Part shown: positions 8,406 to 19,352 of the stretch, piece after piece | Position numbering within the stretch: the stretch's first letter is position 1 | Layout of the letters: the number at the start of each line of letters is the position of its first letter | NCBI GenBank assembly: GCA_029339505.1 | Contig: JAQISU010000123.1 | Coordinates: forward strand, 3,208,501-3,272,500 | Origin: Unio delphinus | Lineage: Eukaryota > Mollusca > Bivalvia > Unionida > Unionidae | DNA length: 64,000 nt | Direction of reading: 5' to 3' | Notes under the pieces: model-generated | The model's database searches: none | The model's input: only the letters and a program-made list of their open reading frames with translations | Told to the model about the DNA's origin: nothing | Program-made: the position numbers and the translations under genes

Positions 8406-11400
8406 CGTCGTTGCGTCTGTTGCACTCAAGACAAGTCAACATCACATTGTTTCTGACATGACCGAGACTGTTATTTTTTCTGTCTACGGTAAATTGGCGA
8501 GGATCTTTATCCGAATACTGCCAACGCATTATACAATTGCAATTCTGTTGTTGTTTCAGCGTAATTATTAATTCAGCATCAATGTCAAATTCTCGTTGTT
8601 TTTTTTTGTCTTGTTGTTTTTAACCGGAGAGTTTTTTATCAATAATTTTAACATCAACGATGCTAGCATCATCCATTGTGGTGTCGTCATCGCCTGACTC
8701 TGTCAAGACAATTCTTCGAAGCTGATTTATTTTTCGTACTCTGGATACTGCGAGATAGACTAAATTTGACTATTCGATGCGATTATTTACCATCCAAACA
8801 ATTGTATCCGATATAGTTAATCCCTGTGAAGAGTGTATTGTCGCTGCGTAGCCTAACGTCCATGGGGATTTATTAGCACGCAATGCATCTTCAACGACGC
8901 TGATATCAACCAGCACAATATCATTTAACACGAGAATTTGTTTTTCACGCTGTCCTGGAATATCAACTTCAATGTTCTGTTTTCGTGTATCCGATGGCCT
9001 ATAACATAACGGTACTGGAAGCGTTGTAAATAATTTTTTATGCGTTTCAAATAACTTCATCTGAAGTGTGTCTCTAACTATTTTTCTACTTGCTACTATC
9101 AAATCGTTTGGTCTCCACGTTTCCCAAAAATCATTCATGGGAGTTTCTGAAATTATTTCACGCGCTATTTCGCATTGGATTCTATCCGGTTGTAATCTAA
9201 TTAGCGCTTTGAATTCTCGTAATTGTTCATCAAGTGATCTATAATCAGTGGTAATTTCTTCAAAGTATTCTACAAAACCCTTTAGCCATTCATGTGGAGA
9301 TGCACCGACAAATGGTGGTGGTAGGCCGTGATCACCGCACATGACGACTTTTGTGTTTTTGTTTAACGACCACTCGAGAAATGTTTGTAATACATCTAAT
9401 GACACTGTGCATATTTCATCCCAAATTATGATTTCAGGAATGAATTTATCACCCATACGCTCAGGAGTCCATTTGTCACCCTTCCATCGAAAAAACTGTG
9501 ATAGGTACAGGCATTTACCCCTCGCTGTATCATCTCTCTGGCGAGTCTGTGAGTTGGTGTTAGCACAATCATGGTTGACCGACGAAATAATTCAATTGCA
9601 CGAGTTGTCTGTCCTGACCCACCACAACCGTTTAAATAAACTGTCTTGTATCTACATACTGGATCAGATACCGGTGGTGAATTAGAAAATTCTGATTGAA
9701 TTTCAATGGGGTTACATGAAAGATATTTATCATCCATGGCAACGTCTGCGGATTCACAATACTCTTGTAGCGTTTCCTTTTTAAATCGCCAACACCCCCA
9801 CGCTACTCTAACTGCGGTATTAGGAAATCTATTTATCATCGAAAATAAATTGATAGAAGCATAAGCTAGCATAGAACTTCTCAAATGCGTATATTGTTTA
9901 ATATATCCATCACAGTATGTAACAATTGTACCTAATCGTCTTCCATCGGATAGGAAAGCGTCTTTACGATTTACAAGTTTTCCCTGTTTCGTTAAATCCG
10001 TTACAATAAAATCGTATTCAGCGGCGTCTATGATCAACCGCGAAGAATATTTTGCATTGTCGTATCTTCCACCCTGGGTAAATTATTCTTCTTCTTCCTA
10101 TTATTCTTCGTCCAAAATATTTTGCTTGTTCTTTTTTAATTTCAAATAACTTCTTAGACCAATTCATGATTTGTTCTTCATTGAAATCTGGAAACTGTTT
10201 TCGCTGTTCGCTAATTATACGATCTAGATCGGGTTGTGGTAGCCAAACTTCTTTCTGAGCTCGATAGCATATAATAGTTTCGGAAACAATCAACGATATT
10301 AGCATACCACAATCAATCATATATCGTAGTAACACTATTGGCATCCAGGCCTCTTCAGATATATGTCTACCAAGCCAAAGATAACTACACGGATGTAACC
10401 CTGTAGCGAATTCGAATGATATCACACGAGCGAATCCAGTTAAATCAAAATCAGGCAATTTACCATTAATCGCAACACGAGTCATTTCATGCGTGGGGTG
10501 TCCAAATCGTTTAAAGTACTCAGCACATTCTCCATACCCGAGAAAACTTCCAGGATAACACGCGGATATATCAATTGAAATCATACCATTACGTGAGTAT
10601 TTCGTATTCCACAGTCCTCCATGACCAAATTCGACGCAACTCAATTTAACATCTTCGAGAAAATCACTTCGTGTTGGACGCCATGAGTTTTTTTTCTCTT
10701 GCGAAGTGAGCTACCACTGATGGAATAGTAAAACTATCCGTTAATAGCTTTTCATGGGAACTCTCCGGTGAAAAATAACTAGCGATTTTTCTCATTCTGT
10801 TATCTAATTCTTCAACGCGATATAATTCACCATTTGGTCTTACAAATTGATCAAATCCTATTTCGGGATCTTCGTCACTTCTAAGTAACCACACTGACAC
10901 AGGATCATCTTTACACAACGCATGAATAGCATCGAATAATTTCTCTTCATAGAAAACATCCCCGACGAATTCTGGGGGGATATATCTCACGGTTCGTTCT
11001 CGTGGAAATATTGTTGCTGCAGGTGTCCACGCGTGTTTATTATGATCAATAATTTGTAATGGCGCTCCATTTTTGTTTTATTTCGGTTCGTATAAAACTT
11101 CTCCGGTTATCGTCATAACGGTTATTGGGAATCTTAATGATGTTTCTAATTTAGCTATATCAGAAATCTTTGCACCGTGCTGTTTCACTGTCAGTTCCCA
11201 TTCGGTTATTTTCCTACGTCGCAGATCAGTTAGTTTATTTCCTCGGGATGCATTTGTGAAGTGTTCCATTACCCGTGTTGCTACACAATTCAGTGAACTA
11301 GAATATTTCATAGGAGCTAGTTTTGCGATATCGGGTTTATCATTTAACGGATATATTCCATAAACGATTGCTGTTACGGGATAAGATCTCTCGTAGTATG

Positions 11401-12112
11401 GTTTGTCAATTCCAGTTAGAATTCCCGGTTTGGAATCTCTACTCACAATGATAGCTTTTTTATCCTTGAGGATTGGTTCAAATTTATCCTTGATAATCCA
11501 TTTGCCTTCGACTTCAATAATGAATTTTATTCTGAAAAAATACTTCTGATGGGAATTGCTTTGCAATGAAAATCCTTTGGATTTTACACCCTTGGATTTC
11601 CAGCCCCTTGGCGAGCCAAGGTGTGAGATTATCTCAGCTGCTCTTTCATCGTTCATGGTAGCATCGATGTTGGGTACATTGACATCTTCATCAATAATTC
11701 GAAATGTCGACCAACAGTGTACTGCACCGTCTCGGTAGAATTCATTAAAACACTCCTTGATTTTACCCAGTATAGTTCTATCACCGATTAGACGTTTTGG
11801 TGTATCAGAGACCCTATCGAGAATGAAATTAGCATTTTTCCAGGGCTTAATTTTCGATAATCTTTGGCACTCCTTATCAAGATTGAATTTAGTATTTTTC
11901 CAAGGCATAATTTTCGATAATCTTTGGAATTCTTTCATGGTATAATCAATCAATTTAGCATTTATCCAAGGCTTAATTTTCGATAATCTCTTGAACTCCT
12001 TCAGTATAATTATATCACCGATTAGACGTTTTGGTGTATTAGAGACTCTATCGAGATTGAATTTAACATTTGTCCAAGGCTTAATTTTCGATAATCTCTT
12101 GAACTCCTCCAT
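8398..12112 (-). pseudogene. PolB - SF1 helicase - HNH replication polyprotein, broken
   Basis: Element 1 homologue of 50083-54038. From the start at 12112 it has four repeats containing EFxRLSKI and FNLD, then the conserved N-terminal region, palm motif A (DISACYPGSF), the helicase Walker A (GCGGSGQTT, with the invariant Lys changed to Gln), Walker B (IWDEICT), GDHG and IHSSQGLT motifs, and the HNH tail. Breaks: near 11075 (N-terminal region), at an A-run near 10690, around 10080 and 9800 (loss of the segment holding motif C), near 9490, and a Trp-to-stop change at 8770. It is clearly dead. Confidence 0.9.
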
Positions 12113-12136
12113 ACTATAATTAAAACAAGCATTTAG
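12113..12136. promoter_or_regulatory. Bidirectional promoter between polymerase and zinc-protein genes
   Basis: Only 24 bp (ACTATAATTAAAACAAGC then ATTTAG) separate the divergent start codons at 12112 and 12137. The same block is at 54039-54062, ending TTTAAATG. A TATAAT core is shared; poxvirus-like TAAATG at starts recurs in the family (54060, 54482), noted only as a resemblance. Confidence 0.4.
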
Positions 12137-12406
12137 ATGAAAGATTTATGTATAATTAATCACTGCAAATGGCTCATGATTGGATCAGTGACACCGTATA
12201 ACAAATCATGCAGAAATGAATTCTGTGGGTATCATATGCAAAGCTTTCGTCGTGGAAGCCTTGGTCCGTTACCTTGTATACGATGTGGGGTTGGGGTTAG
12301 GGGAAAATCGCAATTATGTCTAAATTGTGGTGGCAAACGATACAGGGAGTTGAAGCGTTATTATGATAAAAGAATCAAAAATGGATTTTCAATAAAAAAA
12401 ATCTGA
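12137..12406 (+). CDS. Small multi-cysteine zinc protein, C-terminally truncated copy
   Basis: The 89-residue product has C-xxx-C-xxxx-C near residues 20-30, then CxxC (PCIRCG) and CxxC (CLNCGGKRY), so it probably binds two zincs. Compared with the 136-residue version at 54063-54473, the frame is lost in an A-run near 12390, leaving the acidic tail untranslated; remnants continue to about 12523. Its position next to the replication gene suggests an early or regulatory role, but I do not recognise a family. Confidence 0.75.
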   Translation: MKDLCIINHCKWLMIGSVTPYNKSCRNEFCGYHMQSFRRGSLGPLPCIRCGVGVRGKSQLCLNCGGKRYRELKRYYDKRIKNGFSIKKI

Positions 12407-12538
12407 CCCTGACAAAGTCCCTGACCCTGACACTGTCAGAGTCAGCGACAAAATCATAAGAACTCCTCAAGACTACATTGAAAGATTCATTATTAAACCA
12501 AACCATGAATTAGACAAACAATAGTATTATGTATATAA

Positions 12539-13071
12539 ATGAACCAAGAATTCAGACCACATCCCTTGATTAAAAATTATGAAACATCCAGTGATGGTAT
12601 CGTAAGAAACCGTAGACTGAAGAAATCAGTTGGTGTTGTGAGTAATCAAGGGTATTTGAGGTTTACTGTATGGGGAGGAAAGAAAAGAAAACTTATCACA
12701 ATCATCGTTTCGTATCTGAATGCTTTCATGGATTGATCGAGGGTGATTTTGTTATTGATCATATCGATTCTAATCCGAAGAACAATTCTTTATCAAATCT
12801 GCAAGCTGTTACCCCAAGTGAGAATTCCAAACGAGGTTGGACTGGGAAATACTCGAAAAAAGCGCGACCTGTCAAATCATTTAATACAACAACTAAAGAA
12901 GAAAAAATATTTCAATCCATAACATGCTCCGGTAGGCATTTCGATATTTGTTCACCTTCTGTTCAAAAAGTTGCAGAGGGAATAACCAAGACGGCGATTT
13001 CAAAAAGAACAGACAGAAAATTCAATTTATTTATGTATGATGCGTCATATTTTTCATTTAGAAATATGTAA
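12539..13071 (+). pseudogene. HNH homing-type endonuclease, frameshifted
   Basis: Homologue of the intact gene at 54486-54977. The N-terminal NUMOD4-like part is in one frame up to about 12690 and the HNH core (VIDHIDSNPKNNSLSNLQ) and NUMOD1-like part continue in another. The start follows TATATAAATG. Confidence 0.85.
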
Positions 13072-13083
13072 TTATCATAGAAT

Positions 13084-13407
13084 ATGAATTCTAAAATTAT
13101 GAATAGCATTATTGATGAAATTCTAAAATTGAAAAGTCGGGATATCAAACTATCAGATGGGTTAAATCCTGATCAAATCATGTCAGATTTTCAGGATATA
13201 GAATACGGAGTTAACAACAATAAATATATGCTGCCAAAGAAATACGCGCTCATCAAAAAAATTCAGAATTCTATTCGAGACTCTCTTACATTTTCCAGTG
13301 ACGTAAGTGTGTTTGTTCCGTTATATACTATCGTGGAAGGAATGCGAAAAGAATTGGGTAACGAATACGAATTGAAAAGGAAGTTAATTCTAAAATTAGA
13401 AACATAA
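13084..13407 (+). CDS. Unknown helical early protein, shortened copy
   Basis: Product of 107 residues, close to the 118-residue protein at 55022-55378 until a 1-nt difference in an A-run near 13375 changes the last residues. It has no recognised motif; hydrophilic with several predicted helices. Confidence 0.7.
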   Translation: MNSKIMNSIIDEILKLKSRDIKLSDGLNPDQIMSDFQDIEYGVNNNKYMLPKKYALIKKIQNSIRDSLTFSSDVSVFVPLYTIVEGMRKELGNEYELKRKLILKLET

Positions 13408-13742
13408 GAGCGTTAATTCAAGAAAATGAACAATTTTGACCTTGACCGACCCTCAAAGAGATTTTGTCGTCGACCCCCTCAGAGAGATTTGCATTTTTTT
13501 AGCATTTTTTGATTGAAAATGTCAAAATCAGTGAATAAAAAATTGATGGACGGTTCAGAATGAGGGGAGTGTCAGAATTATTTTATTTATAGCAATTATG
13601 TGACTTTCCTCATCGATGATAGAGCTGTTAAATACTTCCACGGTGGTGTTAAAAATCATCCGACATGTCAAATGTTTTCGTTTGTTAGGTCAGGTTTGGG
13701 AAAATTGTTTTACAATTGAAAAATTGTTTCTGATTTCAAATA
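13408..13742. promoter_or_regulatory. Early/late intergenic region, conserved between copies
   Basis: About 330 bp without a gene, matched by 55379-55706. Shared features are a T-run with AGCATTTTTTGATTG, GATGGACGGTTCAGA, and an AATTGTTTTACAATT inverted repeat just before TTGTTTCTGATTTCAAATAATG. It precedes the late block and may hold its promoter or an origin; this is inferred only from position and conservation. Confidence 0.4.
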
Positions 13743-14402
13743 ATGGTCAATGAAGCATTAACAACTAGATTGGCTCGTGAACGACTAGATGCAATTAGGA
13801 GATTTATACCAATTCGCGACTCTGTAAGAAATAAACTGCAACAACGACAGAGTTTACAGAGACTTCGCTGTGGGATCTGAAGAATTGTTTAAACCAGTAA
13901 CCACAGCAACGTACGGGGTAGAGCGTGCTATACGGGGAGATGTTCCCGAGACGGGGAAATCTGTTATTGGTGAACTTGAAAAAATAGCAGCGAAAACTGA
14001 ACAAACAAAACAGGCTGTACAAAAAATGAAATCAAAAAGAACAGTAGATGATTTACGCGTGAGATTTAACGAGGAAGGGTTAGCAGAAATTGATAAGACT
14101 GATCCAACAAAAATTCCTGAGCTTGTTGTTACGACTTATGAAAACAGAAAAAAAATGTTGAAACCAGAACATCATAAATATGTTAAGAATTTCACTCATT
14201 GGGCTGATATATTCTACAAAATCAAAACTGAAAAAAGTCAAATTAAGACAGATAGTGCATCATACATTGAATATATCAATGCGGTGGGTATAGTGTATAA
14301 ACAATATAAAGAGTTTAAACAACAACAAAAACCGCAAAAATTGCAAAGAAAGCGACAGCAACCTGCAAAGAAAGTATTCTACTCGCCTAAAAAACTACCA
14401 CC

Positions 14403-14466
<64 letters not shown>

Positions 14467-14760
14467 CTTGATTATTTACAAGAAACGGATACAGACAAAC
14501 TAGATAAAGCAACTGGTTATAGCGGAAGTGGATTGCAAGATTCCAGTGAAAATCCAAGGATTTCATGTCCTGATAGTGTTCTCAGTGATATATCACGATT
14601 AGAAGTTATTGTAGGAGGGTTCCGAGCTGGAAATAACTCACCGGAAATAATTAATGAAGCAACTGATATCTGTAGACGGTTATTTCAAGGTGGTATCATG
14701 GATATCAGCACATATCGAGATTTCATTGGCGAGTTATCAAGTGGGTATCACAGTGATTAA
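13743..14760 (+). pseudogene. Late protein of unknown function with poly-Asp tract, frameshifted
   Basis: Starts MVNEALTTRL like the 289-residue protein at 55707-56576, but the frame shifts near 13857; the rest is open from 13870. It carries 21 consecutive GAT codons (14404-14466) absent from element 3. The C-terminus (SCPDSVLSDISRLEVIVGG to GYHSD) is strongly conserved. The stop TAA lies in the palindrome GTGATTAATCAC (14753-14764). Confidence 0.8.
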
Positions 14761-14844
14761 TCACCGGGACTGAATTTATAATTGACAAATTGTTTTACAA
14801 TTGAAAAATTGTTTACAATTGAAGACACTAGTGTTTTTACAATA

Positions 14845-15282
14845 ATGATCATACACTACAACCATGACAAACCAACCCCCGTCTATGTAGTTAATTCACG
14901 GTTTCCAGTTTATAGAGCATACTACGGAGATGGTTTCGGTAATACAATTGCAGGGTTATTTGCGAGAATGGCTCCAAAAGTGATGCCGTTAGCTAAACAA
15001 TTATCAATGAAAGCAATAGATGTTATTCGTGATAAGGGTATTAGTGCTGTTGGAGATCTTGCCGGAAAAGCGTTTTCAGCCGCGAAGAATAAAATAACAT
15101 CATTAGTGAAATCACGGAGAAAGAAACCGTTACCGTCTACAGCGGAAATGCCTGCAAGTGTTAGTAAAATTATAAATAACGCAGTAGATGAAAAATTAGC
15201 ATCGCTGGTGACTCCGAGTGACCAAGATAACATGATAGCAAACATGATAGCGGGAAATGGCTTTAAAATAACACGACGATGA
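14845..15282 (+). CDS. pX-like small virion protein
   Basis: 145 residues, intact in both copies (compare 56617-57054). The N-terminus is Tyr/Pro-rich, followed by YGDGFGNTIAGLFARMAPKV, a glycine-rich amphipathic hydrophobic segment, and a basic stretch KSRRKKPLP. This architecture resembles adenovirus pX and the matching late minor proteins of adintoviruses, which condense DNA or line the capsid. Start chosen at the ATG after AATAATG because the second copy starts at the same residue. Confidence 0.6.
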   Translation: MIIHYNHDKPTPVYVVNSRFPVYRAYYGDGFGNTIAGLFARMAPKVMPLAKQLSMKAIDVIRDKGISAVGDLAGKAFSAAKNKITSLVKSRRKKPLPSTAEMPASVSKIINNAVDEKLASLVTPSDQDNMIANMIAGNGFKITRR

Positions 15283-15345
15283 AAAATCTTTTACGATGAA
15301 AATCGTTTACGATTTCACGATTTAGACTCTGATAAATATAATAAA

Positions 15346-16759
15346 ATGTTCAAACGGTCACCTGATCCAGCGTTTGATATAGACGCCTCAGTTGGCAAGG
15401 ATGATTCTGTAAACGATTTTCAATTTTATTCTTATCATGCAGTACAACCAGATCTCCGATCGCGAATTGAACTTCAAGTTCATGATACCAGTAAATACTT
15501 TTGCCGTGTGAGGCATTTATTGAAGTACAAGGAGAACTTGTAACAAATGTTGCAGCTAATACACCATATGACAATAACCCGACTATTAAAGTTGGTTTTG
15601 TTAAAAACGGTATCATGGCGTTATTTGAAAGTGCAAGATATCTCATTGATGGAAAAGAAATTGAATCCATTGACCGTGAAGTTGATGTGGCCATAACATC
15701 ATAGGGTTAGCAAGATATTCTGATGATTATACAAGATCAGCGGGTCCATCTATGATGTTTTCTAAGGATATTACTGATTACCATGAACACGTCCAGTATT
15801 CTAGAATCAAGGCAACACAAGCTACTGCAGTTGATCCGGCACCAGCCGGATATACAAGACCAGCTGGTACTTTTGATGTCATAAATAATATCACTAACTA
15901 CAACCTAGGGTTTGCAACACGCGTAGCAACGTTGCATGGACAGCGTCGACAATTTTCATGTGCGATTCCACTGCATCATATTTTTGGATTCTGTAGAAAC
16001 GTCCGAAAAGTTATTTATGGAGCGAAGCATACAGTAGCGCTTGTGCGAAAGGGTACTGATAATGATGCAATCTGGCGTGATGCTGGTGCCCCGGAGGGTA
16101 AACTCATTTTAACAAAACTAGCATTATGGATTCCAGTGTTAACTCCATCAATCACAGCAGAAGAGCGATTACTGTCATTTATGGAAACAGGCTGTAAATC
16201 ATTGTTGAGTTGGTTATCAGTGACCACGGATATTAAACAGGATAATGTCGATGATACATTCACATGGCACCTGGCATCAAAACAAGGTTTTTCAGCTCTA
16301 CGTCATATATTTGTAGCGTTACAGAATAATGAGCGAGTTGGTAATCAACAACGCAGTCATATGATATTTGATCAGTTAGGTGTTAGAGAAGTCTCGCTGA
16401 GAATAAACGGACAGCAGGAACCATCCGAGGATGTACAACTTGATTACGGTCAAAATCATATTGCACGTGTATATCATAACCTGTTGTCATTTATGGCACG
16501 TGATCAAAATGTTGATACTGGTTTGCAAATATCACAATTGGATTTCAAAAATCTATATCCGATTTATTACTTTTCATTGGAACATCTTGATTTGATGAGA
16601 CAATCTGTCGTTGATATACACTTTAGAGCCCGTGTAACCCGTCCTGGGGGTATTATTAATTACAGAGCGGTTGCTGTCATTCTCAGTGATAAATCAATGC
16701 TACTTGAAGATGTTGGTGAAAGAATGAGAGTGGTAGATGCACCAGTGGAAAATCTTTGA
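15346..16759 (+). pseudogene. Double jelly-roll major capsid protein, broken
   Basis: Homologue of the intact capsid gene at 57096-58505. It is split by a 1-nt loss near 15502 and a lesion near 15700; the last 335 codons (from 15752) are open. HHIFGFCRNVRKVIYGAKH and the C-terminal NLYPIYYFSLEHLDLMRQ block are conserved. Confidence 0.9.
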
Positions 16760-16799
16760 TTGAAATTGTAAACGATTTAGAATCAATCTATTATGTATA

Positions 16800-17325
16800 A
16801 TGTCATATAGTGTTATTAGTGTTGCGTTAACTCCCGGTCAAGTCAAGAAATTACAATCAGAATCGGCTAAAAAATGCGGAACCACAATCACGTTGAAACC
16901 TAATCAAATGACTGGTGGTGCAAATAAATTATCACTGACAACTCGTCAAATAAAACATTTCAATGATGCACTAGTAGCAAAAAAAAGGTGTTCAGATTAC
17001 TCTTTCTGCGGCTGCTATCAAAAATATGATGAAAACAGGCGGTATATTTCCATTGTTAGCTGCGATTCCAGCATTGATTGCGGCAGCAGCCCCAGCGGTG
17101 GCGAAAGCGGCAGCGTTGGGAGCTGTTGAGACCGCGGCAGGGATGGCGTTGAAAAAGGCAACTGGGAAAGGATATAAAAAAGGGAAAGGGTCTAAGACTA
17201 CCAGGAACCCCGTATTCATGGTACAGCGGAAAGGGTCTAAGACTACCAGGAACCCCGTATTCATGGTACAGCGGAAAAGGCCTGAGACTAGGACCGGTTT
17301 ATTAATTGAGGAACCTATGGTTCCT
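16800..17325 (+). pseudogene. pVI-like minor capsid protein, frameshifted into the protease frame
   Basis: Begins MSYSVISVALTPGQ like 58546-59055. An extended A-run at about 16982 breaks the frame; the hydrophobic GGIFPLLAAIPALIAAAAP segment continues in the frame of 17026. A second indel in the A-run near 17175 puts the tail, with its 45-bp repeats (17185, 17230), into the protease frame, so here the two genes are read as one. Confidence 0.75.
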
Positions 17326-17775
17326 ATGTCCAATTTTGATTTAATGGATACTGCTAAAAAACTGGCGATTAAAAATTTCATAGGTGTCTTTATGAAAGAT
17401 CAATTACCACATCAACCAAACAACACTGAAACCGGAATCGTTAATTTAGATAACAGCACTGGACCCGGAACTCACTGGGTTGCATACGCTATTGATCCAC
17501 GTGGGATTGTCTATTTTGATTCATATGGATTAGCCCCACCAAAAGAGTTTATGCGTTATATAAAAACTTTTCCAATGAAGACTTGGTATTCTACGCTACC
17601 AACACAACAAATGAATGACCCACCAATATGTGGCAGCGAAGTATTAAATGTCCTTAACGCTATTTCTAACTCCTTGAGTAACCCAAGGGGAAAACCACCA
17701 CATGTTGTCGTAAATGAATACACTAGTAATCGCTGGAAATTAAAGATTTTAGAGAGAGAAAGAGTTTTACAATAA
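17326..17775 (+). CDS. Adenain-like cysteine protease, intact
   Basis: 149 residues from MSNFDL. The catalytic set follows the adenovirus protease order: His50 in GTHWVAY, Asp65 in IVYFDSYG, Gln94/95, and Cys102 in PPICGSEVL. It would cleave virion precursors during maturation. The length is shorter than adenain (about 200 residues) but the core is complete. The start was chosen because the preceding frame belongs to the pVI-like gene. The fibre gene begins 1 nt after the stop. Confidence 0.85.
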   Translation: MSNFDLMDTAKKLAIKNFIGVFMKDQLPHQPNNTETGIVNLDNSTGPGTHWVAYAIDPRGIVYFDSYGLAPPKEFMRYIKTFPMKTWYSTLPTQQMNDPPICGSEVLNVLNAISNSLSNPRGKPPHVVVNEYTSNRWKLKILERERVLQ

Positions 17776-17776
17776 C

Positions 17777-18616
17777 ATGATTGATATTTGGGGAAGACCT
17801 CTGAAACCCAAACTTGATGACACTGCAACCGGTGATATAAAAAAAATAATTGAAGATGAAATCGCTGAGACGTTGAACTTAATAAGTGTTGAACCTAATG
17901 AAATAGTTGTATTTCAAGATCGTCAGGGTAAATTGAAAACTAGTAATGTGTCGTTGGATGATATTTTGGTTAAACAATGAAACGCAATCGAGGATACTAT
18001 CGCGTTATTTTCCGATCAGGGTAAACTCAAACCGGGTGTACTTTTTTCGACGATTACATATAGATTAAAAACTCTCAACGATGAATTAAAAAATTCTGTG
18101 TTGGAACTAGCAACACTTCAATCTAAAACCGAAGAACACGGAAAACAGTTTTCAAATTTTCGAAGAAACATCGTTGATAAATTTATTGGAACCCCGTTGG
18201 ATAAAATTGAAATAAAACTCCCTGATATTAAAAAATCCATCGATGAGACGAAAAACTTCATCGAAGCCATCAAAAATGATTTTTCGAGAATGATAACAAT
18301 TATTGAAAAAACAAAAATTCCTCATGTGAAAACCAACAATGTAGTATTCACGATCCAACACGGATCATTTGCGTGGACACCTACAAACAATAAATTAGAT
18401 ATCACTGTAACCGTCAATGGTATTTATCGATTAACACTAGTGACAACGAATCAATTTAATATTTCATGGTCGAGTTCATCCGGGGTCAACAATACGATTT
18501 CAACGATCATCGACAAGGATACAACTGAAAAGTTCACGATAACATCTACTGATAAAAATTTGGTTAGGGTTTCAACAACCTGGTATGTGGAATTCGTAGC
18601 GGATTTAAGTAAATAA
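17777..18616 (+). pseudogene. Fibre-like protein with one stalk repeat, nonsense mutation
   Basis: Starts MIDIWGRPLKPK, contains one 31-residue repeat (QGKLKTSNVSLDDILVKQ), then a CAA-to-TGA change at 17978-17980 and resumes to a coiled-coil and beta-rich C-terminus ending VEFVADLSK. Element 3 has four stalk repeats at the same place. Confidence 0.75.
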
Positions 18617-18619
18617 CGG

Positions 18620-18656
18620 TTTCAATTGAAATCGTAATTGAAAACGCTAGCGTTTT
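18620..18656. terminator. Paired palindromes between fibre and membrane-protein genes
   Basis: TTTCAATTGAAA (18620-18631) and the perfect 16-nt palindrome AAAACGCTAGCGTTTT (18641-18656) lie just after the fibre stop. Element 3 has a different hairpin (60668-60682) and a variant of the second (60691-60706). A 3'-end or promoter role is inferred. Confidence 0.5.
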
Positions 18657-18666
18657 TAAAATAAAA

Positions 18667-19209
18667 ATGATTTCATCATCGCAATATCGCTATAATCAGG
18701 TCAAAGAATTTCAAACTAGACTCAAAACCCTCGCCGAGGAGTATCAAAAAAAAATTAAAAAATACCGACGAAGAATCACCGCAATTGATGTTACTATGTA
18801 CTTGGTGTCAGGCGTTCTCGCTGGCGTCGGAATAATACTTGCATCGGTTACAATGATTGCCCCGGTCGTAGTTCCAATTTGCATTTCTGCGGCGGCTACA
18901 ATCGCGGGTATATCAACCGGGATAACAAAAAAGATATCATCATGCAGCCAGAGTAAACTGCAAGATTACTTAATTCAATTTCATATTGTATCAACCGCAT
19001 ACTCGCAATTATCCTCGATGATATCGTCGTCACTCGATAATACAATTATATCAGATAGTGAGTTCTCAGTGATGGTTAGTATTTATGATTCCGTGATATC
19101 AAAATCAGAGCGACAACATGAATATAATAACAATGACAACACCGATGGAATTGGAAAACACGAACCCGAAAACCAGAATGATCTCAATAACCTCAACGAT
19201 ATCAGATAG
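18667..19209 (+). CDS. Two-helix membrane protein of the late block
   Basis: 180 residues. A basic coiled-coil N-terminus (YQKKIKKYRRRI) is followed by two hydrophobic segments at about residues 40-85, then an ISDSEF-type conserved helical region. Similar proteins with two transmembrane spans and a SSSLDNxxISDxEF-like stretch occur in many invertebrate Polintons; role unknown, possibly a virion membrane or entry factor. Its 3' end contains the duplicated start of the downstream gene (see repeat at 19051-19352). Confidence 0.7.
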   Translation: MISSSQYRYNQVKEFQTRLKTLAEEYQKKIKKYRRRITAIDVTMYLVSGVLAGVGIILASVTMIAPVVVPICISAAATIAGISTGITKKISSCSQSKLQDYLIQFHIVSTAYSQLSSMISSSLDNTIISDSEFSVMVSIYDSVISKSERQHEYNNNDNTDGIGKHEPENQNDLNNLNDIR

Positions 19210-19352
19210 TGAGTTCTCAGTGATGGTCAGTATTTATGATTCCGCGATATCAAAATTAGAGCGACAACATGAGTATAATAACAATGACAACACCGATGGA
19301 ATTACTTCAACAAATAGTGGAGAACACGAACCCAGTACAAACAAGCATGATA
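19051..19352. repeat. 151-bp tandem duplication over a gene overlap
   Basis: Units start at 19051 and 19202 with TCAGATAGTGAGTTCTCAGT. Each contains the 3' coding part of the membrane protein and the overlapping start (ATGA.TATAATAACAATGAC) of the penton-like gene. The period is not a multiple of three. The same duplication is at 61101-61402. Confidence 0.85.
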
